Shown here piece by piece: positions 40,936 through 52,747 of a stretch of 64,000 bases of DNA. The notes beneath the pieces are model-generated. The model did no database searches. It saw nothing but the letters and a program-made list of their open reading frames with translations, and was not told where the DNA came from. The position numbers and the translations under genes were made by a program. How positions within the stretch are numbered: position 1 is the first letter of the stretch; each line of letters starts with the position of its first letter. Where the stretch lies: assembly GCA_016722525.1 (NCBI GenBank), contig JADKJB010000009.1, positions 62,001-126,000 of the forward strand. Reading direction: 5' to 3'. This stretch comes from Bacteroidota bacterium. GTDB taxonomy: Bacteria > Bacteroidota > Bacteroidia > AKYH767-A > OLB10.

Positions 40936-42724
40936 ATGAGACCCTTATATTTCTTATTTGTTTTGGTATTTAGCTCTATCCCAGCTGTTTTAAATGGGCA
41001 AATGAACTATGCGGTGAGCTTTCCAAATCCCAACACACATTACATTCAGGTGGAGGCCACTATTTCAGGAGTTTTGAGCGATTCTATCGATATCAAGATG
41101 CCCGTTTGGATCCGGGCTCCTATATGGTTCGTGAATTTTCGAGAAATGTAGATAGTTTTAAGGCTCAATCCAATTCCGGCGAGAATATCAGGTTTGAAAA
41201 GGTGCGGAAAAATGTGTGGAGACTCTATTCAAAATCACACAAGGAAATTAAAATATCCTATCAGTTGTATGCTTATGAATTGACTGTACGATCTTGTTTT
41301 GTAAACAATGAACAGGCTTATATGAACGGTGCGGCTCTTTTTATGTATGCCGAAGAATTTAAAAATATGCCAAGCGATTTAAAATTTGTTCCCCATAGGG
41401 ATTGGAAAGAAATTTCTACAGGATTACCCACCAAAAATTCAGATAAATGGCATCGTACAGCCGAAAATTATGATCAAATAGCGGATGCTCCTGTTGTTTT
41501 AGGTAATCAGGAAATTCTAACCTTCGACTATAAAGGTATTCCACATTATATTGCCATGGTAGGAAAGGCAGAGTATGATGGAGAAAAAATAAAGCGGGAT
41601 TTTTATAAGATAGTGGATCAGTGTACTAAAATATTTGGTGAAAATCCTGTTAAAGATTATACATTTATCATTCACAATCTCCCCGTTGGTTCTGGCGGAC
41701 TGGAGCACATGAATTCAACCTCCATGATGAATTCAAGGAAAAATTATTCCGATGACAAAGGTTATACGAACTTGTTGAGTCTCGCGGCTCATGAGTATTT
41801 TCACCTTTGGATTGTCAAACGAGTCAGGCCATTGGAGCTAGGGCCATTTGATTACGAAAACGAAGTGTATACTCGCCAGCTATGGTTCTATGAAGGCTTC
41901 ACCAGCTTTTATGATGATTATATTGTTTATAGGGCCGGATTTTTTACTGAAGAAGAATATCTGGATGTGATTAAAACTAACCTGAAAACAGTATTGAATA
42001 CGCCGGGAGATAAAATTCAATCGTTATCAGATGCTAGTTTTGATGCATGGATTAAGTATTATCGACAAAATGAAAACTCAAAAAATTCGACGGTTTCATA
42101 TTATACTAAAGGTGGTTTAGTTGCCGCTGCAATGAATTTCGATATGATCAACGCCACCAAAGGAGAAAAGTCATTGGATGATTTAATGAAATATCTCTAT
42201 GTTGATCATTATAAAAAACTCGGCAGAGGACTCACCGATATGGAATTGCAAAATGTTTTTGAGACTGTTAGTGGAAAAGATTATGATTCGTTTTTTGAAA
42301 ATATATTCATGGAACGGAGCCTTTTCCTTATGAGGAATATTTTAATATGGCAGGTATCTCCATTGAACGTACTGATGGTATGAAAGATCAACCGGGATAT
42401 TTGGGGGCTACCTTTGTTCAAGCCGGGAACAAGACTACCATTTCTTTTGTGGAGCGAAATACACCAGCCTGGACAGATGGTTTAGATGTGAATGATGAAG
42501 TTTTAGGTGTGGATGATCAGGAACCGGGTAAAGTAAAAGATTATCTCAATGAGAAAAAACCCGGTGACAAAGTTACCTTTAAAATATTACGTTTCGGAAC
42601 GCCCATGGATATTGAAATTGTTTTAGCAGAACCATCTGTAATTGATATTGAATTTTCCAAAATCCGTAAACCTTCTGTAATGCAAAAAAAGGTCTATGAT
42701 AAATTTCTTCCTCCTTCAAAATAG
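40936..42724 (+). CDS. M61 family aminopeptidase with PDZ domain, frameshifted
   Basis: Pieces 40900-41151, 41106-42383 and 42347-42724 make about 596 residues. I choose ATG 40936, which starts at a signal peptide (M-R-P-L-Y-F-L, cleavage near V-L-N-G-Q). The N-terminal M61 domain has V-W-D-P-G-S-Y-M-V-R-E after adding one G near 41110. The zinc site is H-E-Y-F-H near 41790, with L-W-F-Y-E-G-F-T-S-F downstream. A PDZ domain covers the last 120 residues. The second break is near 42318. Family members are glycyl aminopeptidase-like enzymes exported to the periplasm. The M14 gene follows after 24 bases, suggesting a peptidase operon. Confidence 0.9.
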
Positions 42725-42748
42725 AACCCAAAACTTTAATATTTAGGT

Positions 42749-44478
42749 ATGAAAAACTGTGTGCTCATTGTTGCATTTACCTTTGCATTCAACTTCTTCA
42801 CGCAAGTGACATTAAGTCTTTAAATGAATCCGGAAAATCGATTTCTTATGATGAGGTGATTGAATTTTACAAGCAGCTGGATGCAAAATATAAAACTGCA
42901 AAGTTATTCACAGAAGGACTCACAGATGTGGGCAGGCCGTTACATCTTTTTGTGATTTCATCGGATCAGATTTTTGATCCCAAACTGGCACGAGAAAATG
43001 GGAAAATAATTATTCTTGTCAATAATGGCATTCATCCCGGCGAACCGGATGGTATAGATGCGAGTGCGAGACTGGCAGAAGAATATTTAACCGGGGGAAA
43101 AGTAATTCCAGTAAATACCATTCTTTGCATTATTCCTGTTTATAACATTGATGGTTCCTTGAAGAGAGGCTGTTGCAGTCGTGCCAATCAGGATGGACCG
43201 GAAGAATATGGATTCAGAGGCAATGCAAGAAACTTAGACCTCAACCGTGATTTTATAAAATGTGATTCGGAAAATGCAAAATCCTTTACTAAAATTTTTC
43301 AGAAATGGGATCCGGATGTTTTTGTGGATACCCATGTAAGCAACGGTTCCGATTATCAATATACCTTAACGTTAATAAGTACTCAACACAATAAACTCGG
43401 TGGAGCGGTAGGGGAGTACCTCAAAAAAGAAATGACGCCTGCGTTATTTTCCATGATGAAACTAAAAGGAGTAGAAATGGCTCCGTATGTTAACACCTCT
43501 AAATATGATGAGAGTCCGGAATCGGGAATTTACGGATTCATGGAAGGTCCTCGTTTTGCGACAGGCTATGCTGCTTTGTTTAGTAGTTTGGGTTTTGTTA
43601 CAGAAACACATATGCTCAAACCGTTTGTTAAAAGAGTGGAGGCTACTATTACCTTTTTGGAAGTCATTGTTGATTACTCATCGAAAAATTCAGAACAAAT
43701 ACGGCAAGCTCGTAAACTTTCCAAAGAAGCAGTAAAAACTCAAAAAGATTTTCCGTTGAACTGGACTGTCGATTCCACCAAGTTTGAAATAATCCCTTTT
43801 AAAGGTTTTGAAGCTAAATATCGAACCAGTAAAGTAACCGGTTTGGATCAGTTGTATTATGATCGAAGCCAACCTTACACCAGAGATGTAAAATTTTTCG
43901 ACATCTATACGCCAACACTATCCGCAAAGAAACCCGATTTTTATATAGTGCCGCAGGCCTGGAAAGAAGTACTTGAAAGAATGCAAATAAATGATGTTGA
44001 AATGGAAAGGTTAGACAAAGATACCGTGATAGAAGTGGAGACCTATATTATAACCGATTTTAAATCTGTTACAACTCCCTACGAAGGTCATTATTTGCAT
44101 AATTCAGTCACTTGCACTACTGAAACAAAGAAAGTACCTTACCACAAAGGTGATTATAAAATTATGGTGAATCAGGAATGTAATAGGTATATAGTGGAGA
44201 CTTTGGAACCCAACGCTCCCGATTCATGGTTTGCATGGGGATTTTTTGATGCTATTTTACAACAGAAGGAATGGTTTTCAGGATACGTTTTCGAACCGGT
44301 AGCAGAAAAAATGCTTGAAGAAAATGATTCACTTAGAACCGAATTTGAAAACAAAAAGACAACCGACAAAGAATTTGCCGGAAGCAGTTTTGCTCAACTC
44401 TATTTCATCTTTAAACATTCTAAATATTTTGAGGATTTTAAGAGATATCCTGTAGGGCGGGGATTTATTACACCATGA
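42749..44478 (+). CDS. M14 family zinc carboxypeptidase-like protein, frameshifted N-terminus
   Basis: The 540-residue ORF at 42856 begins at a GTG inside the domain. The real start is probably ATG 42749, which gives a signal-like N-terminus, with an indel near 42805 linking K-S-L-N-E-S-G-K to the domain. In the ORF, zinc ligands are H60 and E63 (H-P-G-E-P-D) and H160 (D-T-H-V). The N-L-D-L-N-R-D motif (127-132) supplies the substrate arginine. The extended C-terminal part of about 250 residues is typical of Bacteroidota M14 proteins. It is probably exported and degrades peptides with the M61 enzyme upstream. Confidence 0.88.
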
Positions 44479-44508
44479 CCAGCAATGTGAAAAAGATAAT
44501 TTTTGCTT

Positions 44509-44616
44509 TGATTGATGTTTTAGTGATAAGTAACAAGTGACAAGTTTAAAGTGAGATTAGGAATAAAGGATGAGTATTCCGTTGATAAATGTTTTAGTGA
44601 CCAGTGACCAGTAAGT
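44509..44616 (+). repeat. Degenerate 7-base-period repeat
   Basis: Heptamers of the type GTGATAA, GTAACAA, GTGACAA, then GTGACCA twice, occur in two blocks, each preceded by a GATGTTTTA or AAATGTTTTA sequence. It is the same family as 55291-55502. The remaining part of the 44479-44827 gap holds no gene that I see. Confidence 0.65.
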
Positions 44617-44827
44617 TGCAGTCCACCACTCCTACCAAATGCCTCACATTTTGACGGGCCTTTTTTTTAACCAGTAATTTGCACTTTTTAATTTTCAACA
44701 AGTGATTTTTATCATGCTTTATTTGTTTTGCAAAAAGTACTTTCACAAAGATGTTGAGTTCTTTATTTATAATTCAGATTTGGGATTTGTATAACACAAT
44801 TTGAAAGCTATTCAAAACTATAAAATC

Positions 44828-47800
44828 ATGAAAAATATATACCCAATTAGTTCGCTAATTAAGAAAGTAAAATTAGTTAGTCTGCTTACTTTTTTCATAT
44901 TGTTCGGTTTTTTTTCGGTTGTTAAGGTTTATGCATTGCCTCCGACTTTAGGAAACTATCCAAACACTTCTGTTGTTTCCGGGGGAAACACAACAATTAT
45001 CCCTGATGCAGTTCCAACTGATGTGCTGAATGCAGTCGCATTTACAAATACAAATTTCCGTGGTACATTAGTGGTGAATCCCGTTACCGGAGAGCTTACT
45101 GTTACTAATGCCAGGCAAGCAGGTATCTACACTATAACAATAAAAGCATTTAGTACCGGAGGGATTTCTGTTACAGCATCATGCACTCTAACTGTTCTTA
45201 ATCCAATTTGCAGTCACCCCGAATTAACATCAACAATTGATACACTCAGCGGACCTGTAGCTATTGGGGATTTTAATGGGGATGGATTTCAGGATCTTGC
45301 TATAGCCAATTCGCCTAGCGCAAGTATCTATATCGTTTCTATAATGACAGGTGATGGTTTGGGAGGGTTTACAGGAACTAACAATGTATTGTTAGGTGCA
45401 AATCCCGCTTCAGTAGCAACAGGAGACTTCAATGGTGATGGGAGTCTGGATATCATCACCTGTGGAGGTTCCAGTGCATCTGTGAGACTGGGCAATGGAA
45501 GTGGCGGTTTTAGTGGGACTACGGAGATTCCTGTTGGTAGCGGCCCTATTCAGCTTGCGATTGGAGATTTTAATAATGATGGGCTGCAGGACTTTGCAAC
45601 TGTTAATAATAGCGGCGATGATGTCTCCATACGGTTAGGAGATGGGACAGGAAATTTTAGCGGGAATGGTGAGTTTGCAGTAGGTTCATGGCCTTTTTCA
45701 ATTGCGGTTGGCGACTTTAATAATGATGGAAATCAGGACTTGGCTACGGCTAATTTTTTAAGTACTGATGTTTCCATTCTCCTTGGTGATGGAATAGGTG
45801 GGTTTGTTTTATTTCAGTCGGTTTCGGTTGGTCAGGATCCCGGTTTTGTAGCAATAGGTGATTTTAATGGGGATGGCAATCAGGATCTAGGTACAACCAA
45901 TGATTACAGTAATACTGTTTCCATTCGAATGGGTAATGGAACCGGCAGTTTCGGAGGGTATACAGAAGTATCTGTCGGTTGCGGACCTGTTTCATTTGCT
46001 GTAGTGGATTTTAACGGAGATGGGTTTCAGGATTTAGTAACGACCAATAAATTTTGCAATTATTTCTTCACCAATACACTTTCAATTCGATATGGAGATG
46101 GGAACGGAAACTTTTCCGGATTTGAAGAAATAAATGCAGGTGGTGTTGGACCAAATTCGATAACAGCGGGTGATTTCAATGGTGATGGTAAGCAGGATTT
46201 GGTTGTTACAAGTAGTAAGATTTCAATATTTTTAGGGGAGGACCTGATATAAATGTAAAGGGTAATAATGTTTCTATTGCTGATGGTGATATTACACCGG
46301 ATGTATCTGACTACACGGATTTCGGGAGCGGTCCTTTTTCACGAACTTTTACCATAGAAAATACAGGCGGTTCCAATCTGACACTAGGTCCAAATACTAT
46401 ATCAATAACAGGAGCCGATTCATTAGATTTTAATGTAATAATCCAGCCTGCAACAATAGTTCCACCTAACGGAACAGTTACATTTACAGTTATGTTTTTT
46501 GCAGGTGGAACAGGTGTTCGTAATGCTACGATTAACATAGCTAATGATGACTGTGATGAGAGTTCATATAATTTTGCAATTAGTGGTACAGGCGGACTAT
46601 CACCAACTCTGGGAACTTATCCGAATACAACCCTGATTTCCGGAGCAAATACAACAGTAATACCCGGAGCATCACCTACTAATACACTCAGCGTAAGAGC
46701 TTATACAACCACAGATTTCACTGGTAGCCTGGTTGTGGACCCTGTTACAGGAATCCTGTCAATAACCAATGCAATGCAAGCAGGGGTTTACACTATAATA
46801 GTTCAGGCTGTTGGAAGCGGAGGAATTTCTGATACCACTTCATTTACCCTCACCGTTACTAATCCTGTTTGTAGTCAGGCCAGATTTGCAATAGCCTCTG
46901 CAGTGAATGTCGGAAACGGACCGGTATCCGTTTCTATTGGCGATTTTAATGGTGATGGAAATCAAGATTTAGTATCAGGCTCTCACTATTACTCAAGTGG
47001 ATTATCTATACGTTTAGGTAATGGTGCAGGTGGTTTCAGTGGAACAACAAACTTTAATCTGGGTTGGGTAGTTGCCACGGCTGTTGCCGATTTAAATGGT
47101 GACGGGAATCAGGATATTGTTGCTGCGAAAAATAGTATGTGGCCGGGCTATGTTGTCATTAAGTTGGGAGATGGTTCAGGTGGATTCATCTCAGCACCAA
47201 ATGTGAATGTTGGAGATATACCAACTTCAGTTGCTTTAGGGGATTTTAATAATGATCATATTCAGGATTTGGTTGTAACAAATGAGTACAGTAATAGTAT
47301 TTCAATCCGCCTGGGGACTGGAACCGGAGAATTTATCGGAACCACCGAATTTTCATGTAGCTTTCCTCAATGGGTAACTGTAGGTGAATTTAATGGTGAC
47401 GGTAATCAGGATCTTGCTATTGTAGCCGGAGGTGGAGGTGCACTATTTATCCATTTAGGCGATGGATATGGTGGCTTCAGTGGGGCTACCTCAGTGGCTA
47501 TCGGTTCTTATCCCCGTTGCGTATCAACCGGTGATTTTAATAGTGACGGTAAAACGGATTTGGCTACTGCTAATTTCTCTAGTGGTACTGTTTCTATTCG
47601 TTTAGGAGATGGAAATGGAGGTTTTTATGGAACAACTGACTTGCCGGTTGGAGATCCTGAATTTGTTTCAGTTGGTGACTTCAACGGAGATGGATTTCAG
47701 GATGTTGTAGTGGCTAATGGTGTTGGTGGTCTGGGAAATGGGTTGGGGGGCTTCAGTTTAAAAACATTTTATAATGGAGGTGGTTCTGAAATGGTTGCTG

Positions 47801-49845
47801 TTGGCGATTTTAATAATGATGGCAAACAGGATATAACTTATGCCAATTCCGGTTTTGGTTCAACTACTCTGTCTGTTCTCCTTGGCGGAGAAGCGGAAGT
47901 TAATATTCTGGGTAACGGTACTTCAATTGCTGATGGTGATATTACACCAAATTTAACTGACAATACTGAATTTGCAAGTGGTTCCTATACTCACGTATTT
48001 ACATTGGAAAATACAGGTACGACTGATTTAGCTTTGGGTTCAAATGCAGTAACCGTTACTGGTGTAAATGCTTCAGATTTTATTGTGACTGTTCAGCCCG
48101 ATTCTGTTGTTCCCGGTGGTGGAAATACCACATTTACAATTTTATTCGCTCCCGGATCAAGCGGATGGCTTTCAGCAACAATTCAGGTAACAAGCGACGA
48201 CTGCAATGAAAGCAGTTATGATTTTGCAGTTCAGGGATATGTATTGCCATCACCTCCAACAGGAGGATGTAGTATTACTTCAATTCCTTCAACCGCGTGT
48301 GTTGGAAATGTAGTTACAATTTCCACAAACCTAGTACCTGGAGCAACAGAATATCATTGGTCAGTTTCAGCTGGTAGTTTAATAAATGGGCTGCCCGGTC
48401 CTCAAACAACAACTTCCAATTCAGTGAACATTACTCTTGGTGTTCCGCCTACCTCATCATCTGGATGGAAGGTATGCGTATTCGCATCGAACATATCGGG
48501 GCAAACCAATACAAATTGTAAATATATTCGCGGTAAACTGAGCATGCCTTCATCTATGGTTGGAAGCAAAGTAGCGTGTGCAAACACAACAGGAACTTAT
48601 TCAACAAATGCAGTTAACGGAGCACAGGGTTACCAATGGATCGGTACTAACGGTATCACCTACAGCGGTAGCGGACTGAGTGTAACAGCAAACTTTCCGG
48701 CAGGCTTCACTACAGGAACTATCTGTGTTTCTGCAACTTTATCCTGTGGATATACAGGGCCATCACGTTGTTTGACAGTAAACAATACCGTGTTATCAGT
48801 TGGAGCAATAAGCGGAACCTTCAAAGTATGTCCAGGATCTGCCGGAATTGCCTTCAGTGTACCTGCAGTAAATGGTATACAATCCTATAACTGGACCCTG
48901 CCAACAGGAATAACCATCGCAGGCGGAGTAGGCACCAACGCTATCACTGTAGATATTGATTCAACATATAACACTGGAAACATTGGTGTGGTAGGCACAT
49001 CAGCATGTGGAGTCAATTCAGCACTTCGGTGTAAAACAATTTCAAGTAGCAAGCCGGGCAAACCAGGTAACTTCACAACTGGAGATTTGTATGGAGTATG
49101 TGGACAACCGATCACTTACACAATAGCAGCAGTGACCGGAGCAACCAGTTATACCTGGACTGCACCATCGGGTGCATCACTTGCTTCATCAAATGGAACT
49201 AATTCTATTGATGTGACTTTCACCAGTGGTTATACAATTGGTAACCTGTGTGTGGTTGCAAACAACAGTTGTGGATCAGGTTCGCCACGTTGTGTATTAA
49301 TCAAAGGTGCCCTTTCAATTCCCGGAGTAATAAGCGGACCCAATGTAGTATGTGCTAACCAATCAGGAGACATTTATTCTATTGCACCCGTCCCATTTGC
49401 CACCGGGTACAACTGGACAGTTCCTCAAGGTGCTGCAATTACTAATGGGCTGGGCACTGCGTCTATTATTCTTGACTGGGGAAATAATGGTGGTGTAATT
49501 GGTGTTACTGCATCAGGACCATGCAGCAATTCAGGAACCAGAACATTAACCGTAGCAATGAATTGTAAAGTTTCAAACAACCAAATGCCAGGCACTGAAA
49601 TCAACGCATATCCAAACCCTGTTAGTGGCATACTGAACATTGATGTATATTCTGAAAAATCCGGAACCTATACTGTGGATCTGAAAGATTTGTCAGGTAG
49701 AATTGTTTATACAACTATTTTGCGCACCACTGAAGGCATAAACAATAACCAGTTAGATGTATCCAATTATGCCAAAGGTATATACATGTTGAGTGTTAAA
49801 AACAGTGCAGGATTTGCAAAACAAATTCGTGTGGCGGTGGAATAA
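44828..49845 (+). CDS. Very large FG-GAP/VCBS repeat surface protein with T9SS sorting domain, frameshifted
   Basis: ORFs 44801-46252 and 46492-49845 join when one G is added near 46240, giving about 1672 residues. ATG 44828 precedes a long signal peptide. The first two thirds are two copies of one module: a P-T-L-G-x-Y-P-N-T beta domain, then about seven FG-GAP repeats with G-D-F-N-G-D-G-x-Q-D-L calcium-binding loops, then a choice-of-anchor D (ASPM/Hydin-like) domain. Five or so C-rich Ig/PKD-like units of about 85 residues and a type A sorting domain (A-Y-P-N-P-V, then K-G-I-Y-M-L-S) end it. It is probably a T9SS-exported adhesin. Its target is unknown. Confidence 0.88.
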
Positions 49846-50010
49846 CAAACAAAAAAAAATTGAATTAAGGAAAGGCTCCTAATCTTTGGATAATGGCCTT
49901 TTGTTGAAGGAAGCAATCGTTTCAGTCGGCACAGCTATTGCTCTTTGAGTAATATAATAAACTGATTTTCAATGATGTAACTTCAAATACAACCCTATTT
50001 AACGAATTCC

Positions 50011-50041
50011 TTGGTAATTCCGGCAAATTTTCGCACCTTTG
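50011..50041 (+). promoter_or_regulatory. Promoter for the rpsP-rimM operon
   Basis: TTG at 50011-50013, a 20-base spacer, and CACCTTTG at 50034-50041 match the Bacteroidetes consensus with one mismatch. The ATG of rpsP is 68 bases downstream of the -7 box. Confidence 0.6.
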
Positions 50042-50108
50042 CCGCCCCAAATATTGGAGATATTGGGGGAGTGAAAAAAATAAAAAACTACTAAAAACAA
50101 ACCAAAAA

Positions 50109-50651
50109 ATGCCAGCAAAAATTAGGTTACAAAGGTTTGGTAAAAAGGGTTATGCCTATTACCACATTGTGGTGGCGGATGTTCGTGCTCCAAGGGATGG
50201 TAAATTTATTGAGAAGATTGGATCTTATAATCCGAACACGAATCCGGCCACTATTGAAATTAACAGGGAGAAAGCCGTTGAATGGCTTCAGAATGGTGCT
50301 CAACCCACTGACACTGCCCGAGCGATTCTTTCTTACAAAGGAGTCCTTTTCAAGCATCACCTGCAATTAGGTGTTAGCAAAGGAAAAGTTACTCAGGAAG
50401 TTGCTGATGCTAAATTTGCTGCCTGGGAAGGTGAAAAAATGAGCAAAATCGGTAACAAAGTGAGTTCACTTGCTGATACCAAAAGGGAAGATGCCAAAAA
50501 ACGTCTTGCCGATGAAGCAAAAGTTAAAGAATCCCGCGCAAAAGCAGCTGAGGATAAAATAACCGCTGCAAATGCTACTGAAACAGAAGTTGCTGAAGCA
50601 CCTGCTGAAGCACCTGCTGAAGAAGCCGGTGAAACTCCTGCTGCTGAATAA
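50109..50651 (+). CDS. rpsP: 30S ribosomal protein S16 with long C-terminal extension
   Basis: The first 80-85 residues are a complete bS16 (P-A-K-I-R-L-Q-R-F-G-K-K, then I-G-S-Y-N-P-x-T-x-P, then A-x-x-W-L-Q-N-G-A-Q-P-T-D-T). About 95 more residues follow, rich in A, K and E, ending in repeats of E-A-P-A. Such tails are common in Bacteroidota S16 and are probably disordered. It binds 16S rRNA early in 30S assembly. rimM follows after 40 bases, a classic pairing. The frame is intact. Confidence 0.96.
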   Translation: MPAKIRLQRFGKKGYAYYHIVVADVRAPRDGKFIEKIGSYNPNTNPATIEINREKAVEWLQNGAQPTDTARAILSYKGVLFKHHLQLGVSKGKVTQEVADAKFAAWEGEKMSKIGNKVSSLADTKREDAKKRLADEAKVKESRAKAAEDKITAANATETEVAEAPAEAPAEEAGETPAAE

Positions 50652-50691
50652 TCGATATTTTACGGTTTGAATCAACTCCGGGATCAGTTTC

Positions 50692-51214
50692 ATGGAGCAT
50701 GAAGGTTTTTATATGTTGGGTTATACCGTTCGCACTCATGGTGTTAAAGGAAACCTGCTCGTTCTGCTCGATGTAGATGATCCCGGAAAATACCGAGGAT
50801 TCAATCCATTTTCATTGAAGTAAAAAAACATTATCGAAATACCCTGTTACTGCTTCTTCTGTTTCCGGTGACCTGTTGAATGTTAAATTATCAGGGATTG
50901 ATGATATGACAACTGCAGAGGATTTTTTGAAATGCAGTGTTTTTTTGCCTTTGTCCGAGTTACCGACTATCCAATCTAATCAGTTATACCTTCATGAAGC
51001 ACCCGGAATGCGGGTAGTAGATGCGGTTTTGGGTGATCTGGGTGTAATTGATCAGGTGTTTGATTTGCCCGAACAGCCTGTTGCCAGTATTTTGTACAAG
51101 GAGAAGGAGGTATTGTTCCCAATAATTTCTGTGTTCATTGAAAGGGTTGACAGAGTAAACCGAATCCTTTATGTGCATCTTCCCGAAGGACTTTTAGATG
51201 TTTATTTAAATTGA
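50692..51214 (+). CDS. rimM: Ribosome maturation factor RimM, frameshifted
   Basis: ATG 50692 opens M-E-H-E-G-F-Y-M-L-G-Y-T-V-R-T-H-G-V-K-G, the normal RimM start. The frame breaks near 50799 and again near 50832. After that 50876-51214 is open with S-G-I-D-D-M-T-T-A-E-D-F-L-K-C, then the PRC-barrel half with L-G-V-I-D-Q-V and L-P-E-G-L-L-D-V-Y. The total is about 173 residues, as usual. RimM binds S19 and helps 30S head maturation. In many bacteria trmD and rplS follow; here they do not. Confidence 0.9.
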
Positions 51215-51264
51215 TTTGATTTAGAGCATTGCGACTATAATTCTTTTTTATATCTTGGTCACCT

Positions 51265-51912
51265 ATGAAAAAGGTTGCCGTAGAGAGATCAATTGTTTGG
51301 GGTTATTGGCTTGCATTTTTTACTCTCGTTATAATTGCTTTCTTTTCCTATCAAAGTTCTTTTCAGCTTCGTTCTTCAGGTTTAGCGGTTGCTCATTCCA
51401 ATCAAGTAATAAGCACTATATCCAATCTCAATCTTACTACATCCGAAATGGAATCAGCTGCCCGCGGATTTCTTTTAACTCCATCACCGTCTCTTAAGAA
51501 TTTGGTAGTTTCCGGGGAACCCTATTTGCTGGCTACCTTAAATGATTTAGAGACTATGTTAAAGCCCAACAAAGATCAAATTGAGAACTTGGATCTACTC
51601 CAGCAAAAGATAAATCATTTTGCCAGAACCTGCCGTACCTTAATCAGCATTCGGGAAATTCAAGGTTTCGAAACATCACAAACTTATTTTGTTTCTTCAG
51701 AATCGGCAAGAGACCTCGTTGAGATTAAACTTCTCCTCAATCAGATGGAACAACTTGAATCAAAGCAACTGCGGTCACGTGAAAGGATGCGGGAAGAACT
51801 TATTGAAAGTTTTAACTGGCTTTATATCAGTTTACTCTCTTCGGTCTTTATTGTGATGATGATTCTGTATTATAATATAATTAAAAGTATCCGTAAAAGC
51901 GATATTGCATGA
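51265..51912 (+). CDS. CHASE3-domain membrane protein without a kinase
   Basis: The 215-residue protein has an N-terminal span (about 10-32). A periplasmic CHASE3 sensor domain (about 35-180) carries helix patterns such as T-S-E-M-E-S-A-A-R-G-F-L-L-T and L-E-T-M-L-K-P-N-K-D-Q. A second span (about 187-208) is followed by I-K-S-I-R-K-S-D-I-A. CHASE3 normally feeds a histidine kinase, GGDEF or methyl-accepting domain; here the chain ends just after the second span and no such domain follows in any frame. It may be a truncated sensor or a stand-alone one. The gap to trmN6 is 74 bases. Confidence 0.75.
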   Translation: MKKVAVERSIVWGYWLAFFTLVIIAFFSYQSSFQLRSSGLAVAHSNQVISTISNLNLTTSEMESAARGFLLTPSPSLKNLVVSGEPYLLATLNDLETMLKPNKDQIENLDLLQQKINHFARTCRTLISIREIQGFETSQTYFVSSESARDLVEIKLLLNQMEQLESKQLRSRERMREELIESFNWLYISLLSSVFIVMMILYYNIIKSIRKSDIA

Positions 51913-51986
51913 ATATTGAACTTGCTCAGTCACATTTATTTTTTAGTTTTGTATTGAAAATCCTTTTAACACAATGACATTTTTTT

Positions 51987-52712
51987 ATGTCTCAAAACGA
52001 CTTCCGCTTTAAGCAGTTTGTTGTATGCCAGGACAGATGTGCTATGAAAGTAGGCACTGACGGAGTTTTATTAGGGGCCTGGGTTAATGCAAGTCAAGCA
52101 AAAAGAATTCTTGATATTGGAACCGGAACAGGACTCATTGCCCTCATGCTTGCTCAAAAGAGTACCGCTTTTATTGATGGAATTGACATTGATGAAAACG
52201 CCTTTTTACAAGCTAAGGAGAATTTTAGTTTATCACCATGGAAAGATCGGTTGCAGGCAATTAACAGTTCTGTTCAGGATTTCACTACACATATTCATGA
52301 ACGTTATGACTTAATTGTAAGCAATCCTCCGTATTTTATTGGGGCACACCCTGCCCCTTCGGAGGCACGCAATGTTGCCAGGCACATGGATGATTCATTA
52401 AGTATTGAAGATCTGGCCGATTGTGTTATTAAATTGCTTTCACCCTCTGGAAGATTTTGTGTGATTTTACCTTTTATGGAAGGGGTCAAATTTATTGATT
52501 ATGCTGAAAAGGCAGGATTGTACGTGAGCCATCTCACTAAAGTGAAAACAAAAGTAGAGAAGCAGGAAAAACGTATGATGATGGAGTTTGAGCTCGTCCG
52601 CAAAGAAATTGTTGAAGATGAACTTGTCATTCAGGAAGAAGATCTATCTTTTACTGAGCAATATGTGGAATTGACAAAGGATTATTATCTGGGATTACCA
52701 AAGAAACGGTGA
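51987..52712 (+). CDS. trmN6: tRNA1(Val) A37 N6-methyltransferase-like protein
   Basis: The intact 241-residue protein is a SAM methyltransferase with motif I D-I-G-T-G-T-G (43-49) and the N6-adenine motif N-P-P-Y (113-116). The start F-R-F-K-Q-F-V-V-C-Q-D-R-C-A-M-K-V-G-T-D-G is typical of TrmN6 (YfiC). The enzyme methylates A37 of tRNA1(Val). A C-terminal K/E-rich stretch is common in this family. It converges with the saccharopine dehydrogenase-like gene 35 bases away. Confidence 0.9.
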   Translation: MSQNDFRFKQFVVCQDRCAMKVGTDGVLLGAWVNASQAKRILDIGTGTGLIALMLAQKSTAFIDGIDIDENAFLQAKENFSLSPWKDRLQAINSSVQDFTTHIHERYDLIVSNPPYFIGAHPAPSEARNVARHMDDSLSIEDLADCVIKLLSPSGRFCVILPFMEGVKFIDYAEKAGLYVSHLTKVKTKVEKQEKRMMMEFELVRKEIVEDELVIQEEDLSFTEQYVELTKDYYLGLPKKR

Positions 52713-52747
52713 GTGGGGTAGTGGATATTAATTTGTATTGTGGCAGA

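Noticed and set aside
46311..49640. Long antisense ORFs inside the FG-GAP protein and other genes
   Set aside because: They lie opposite clearly coding frames, lack domain patterns, and are expected shadows of biased codon use.
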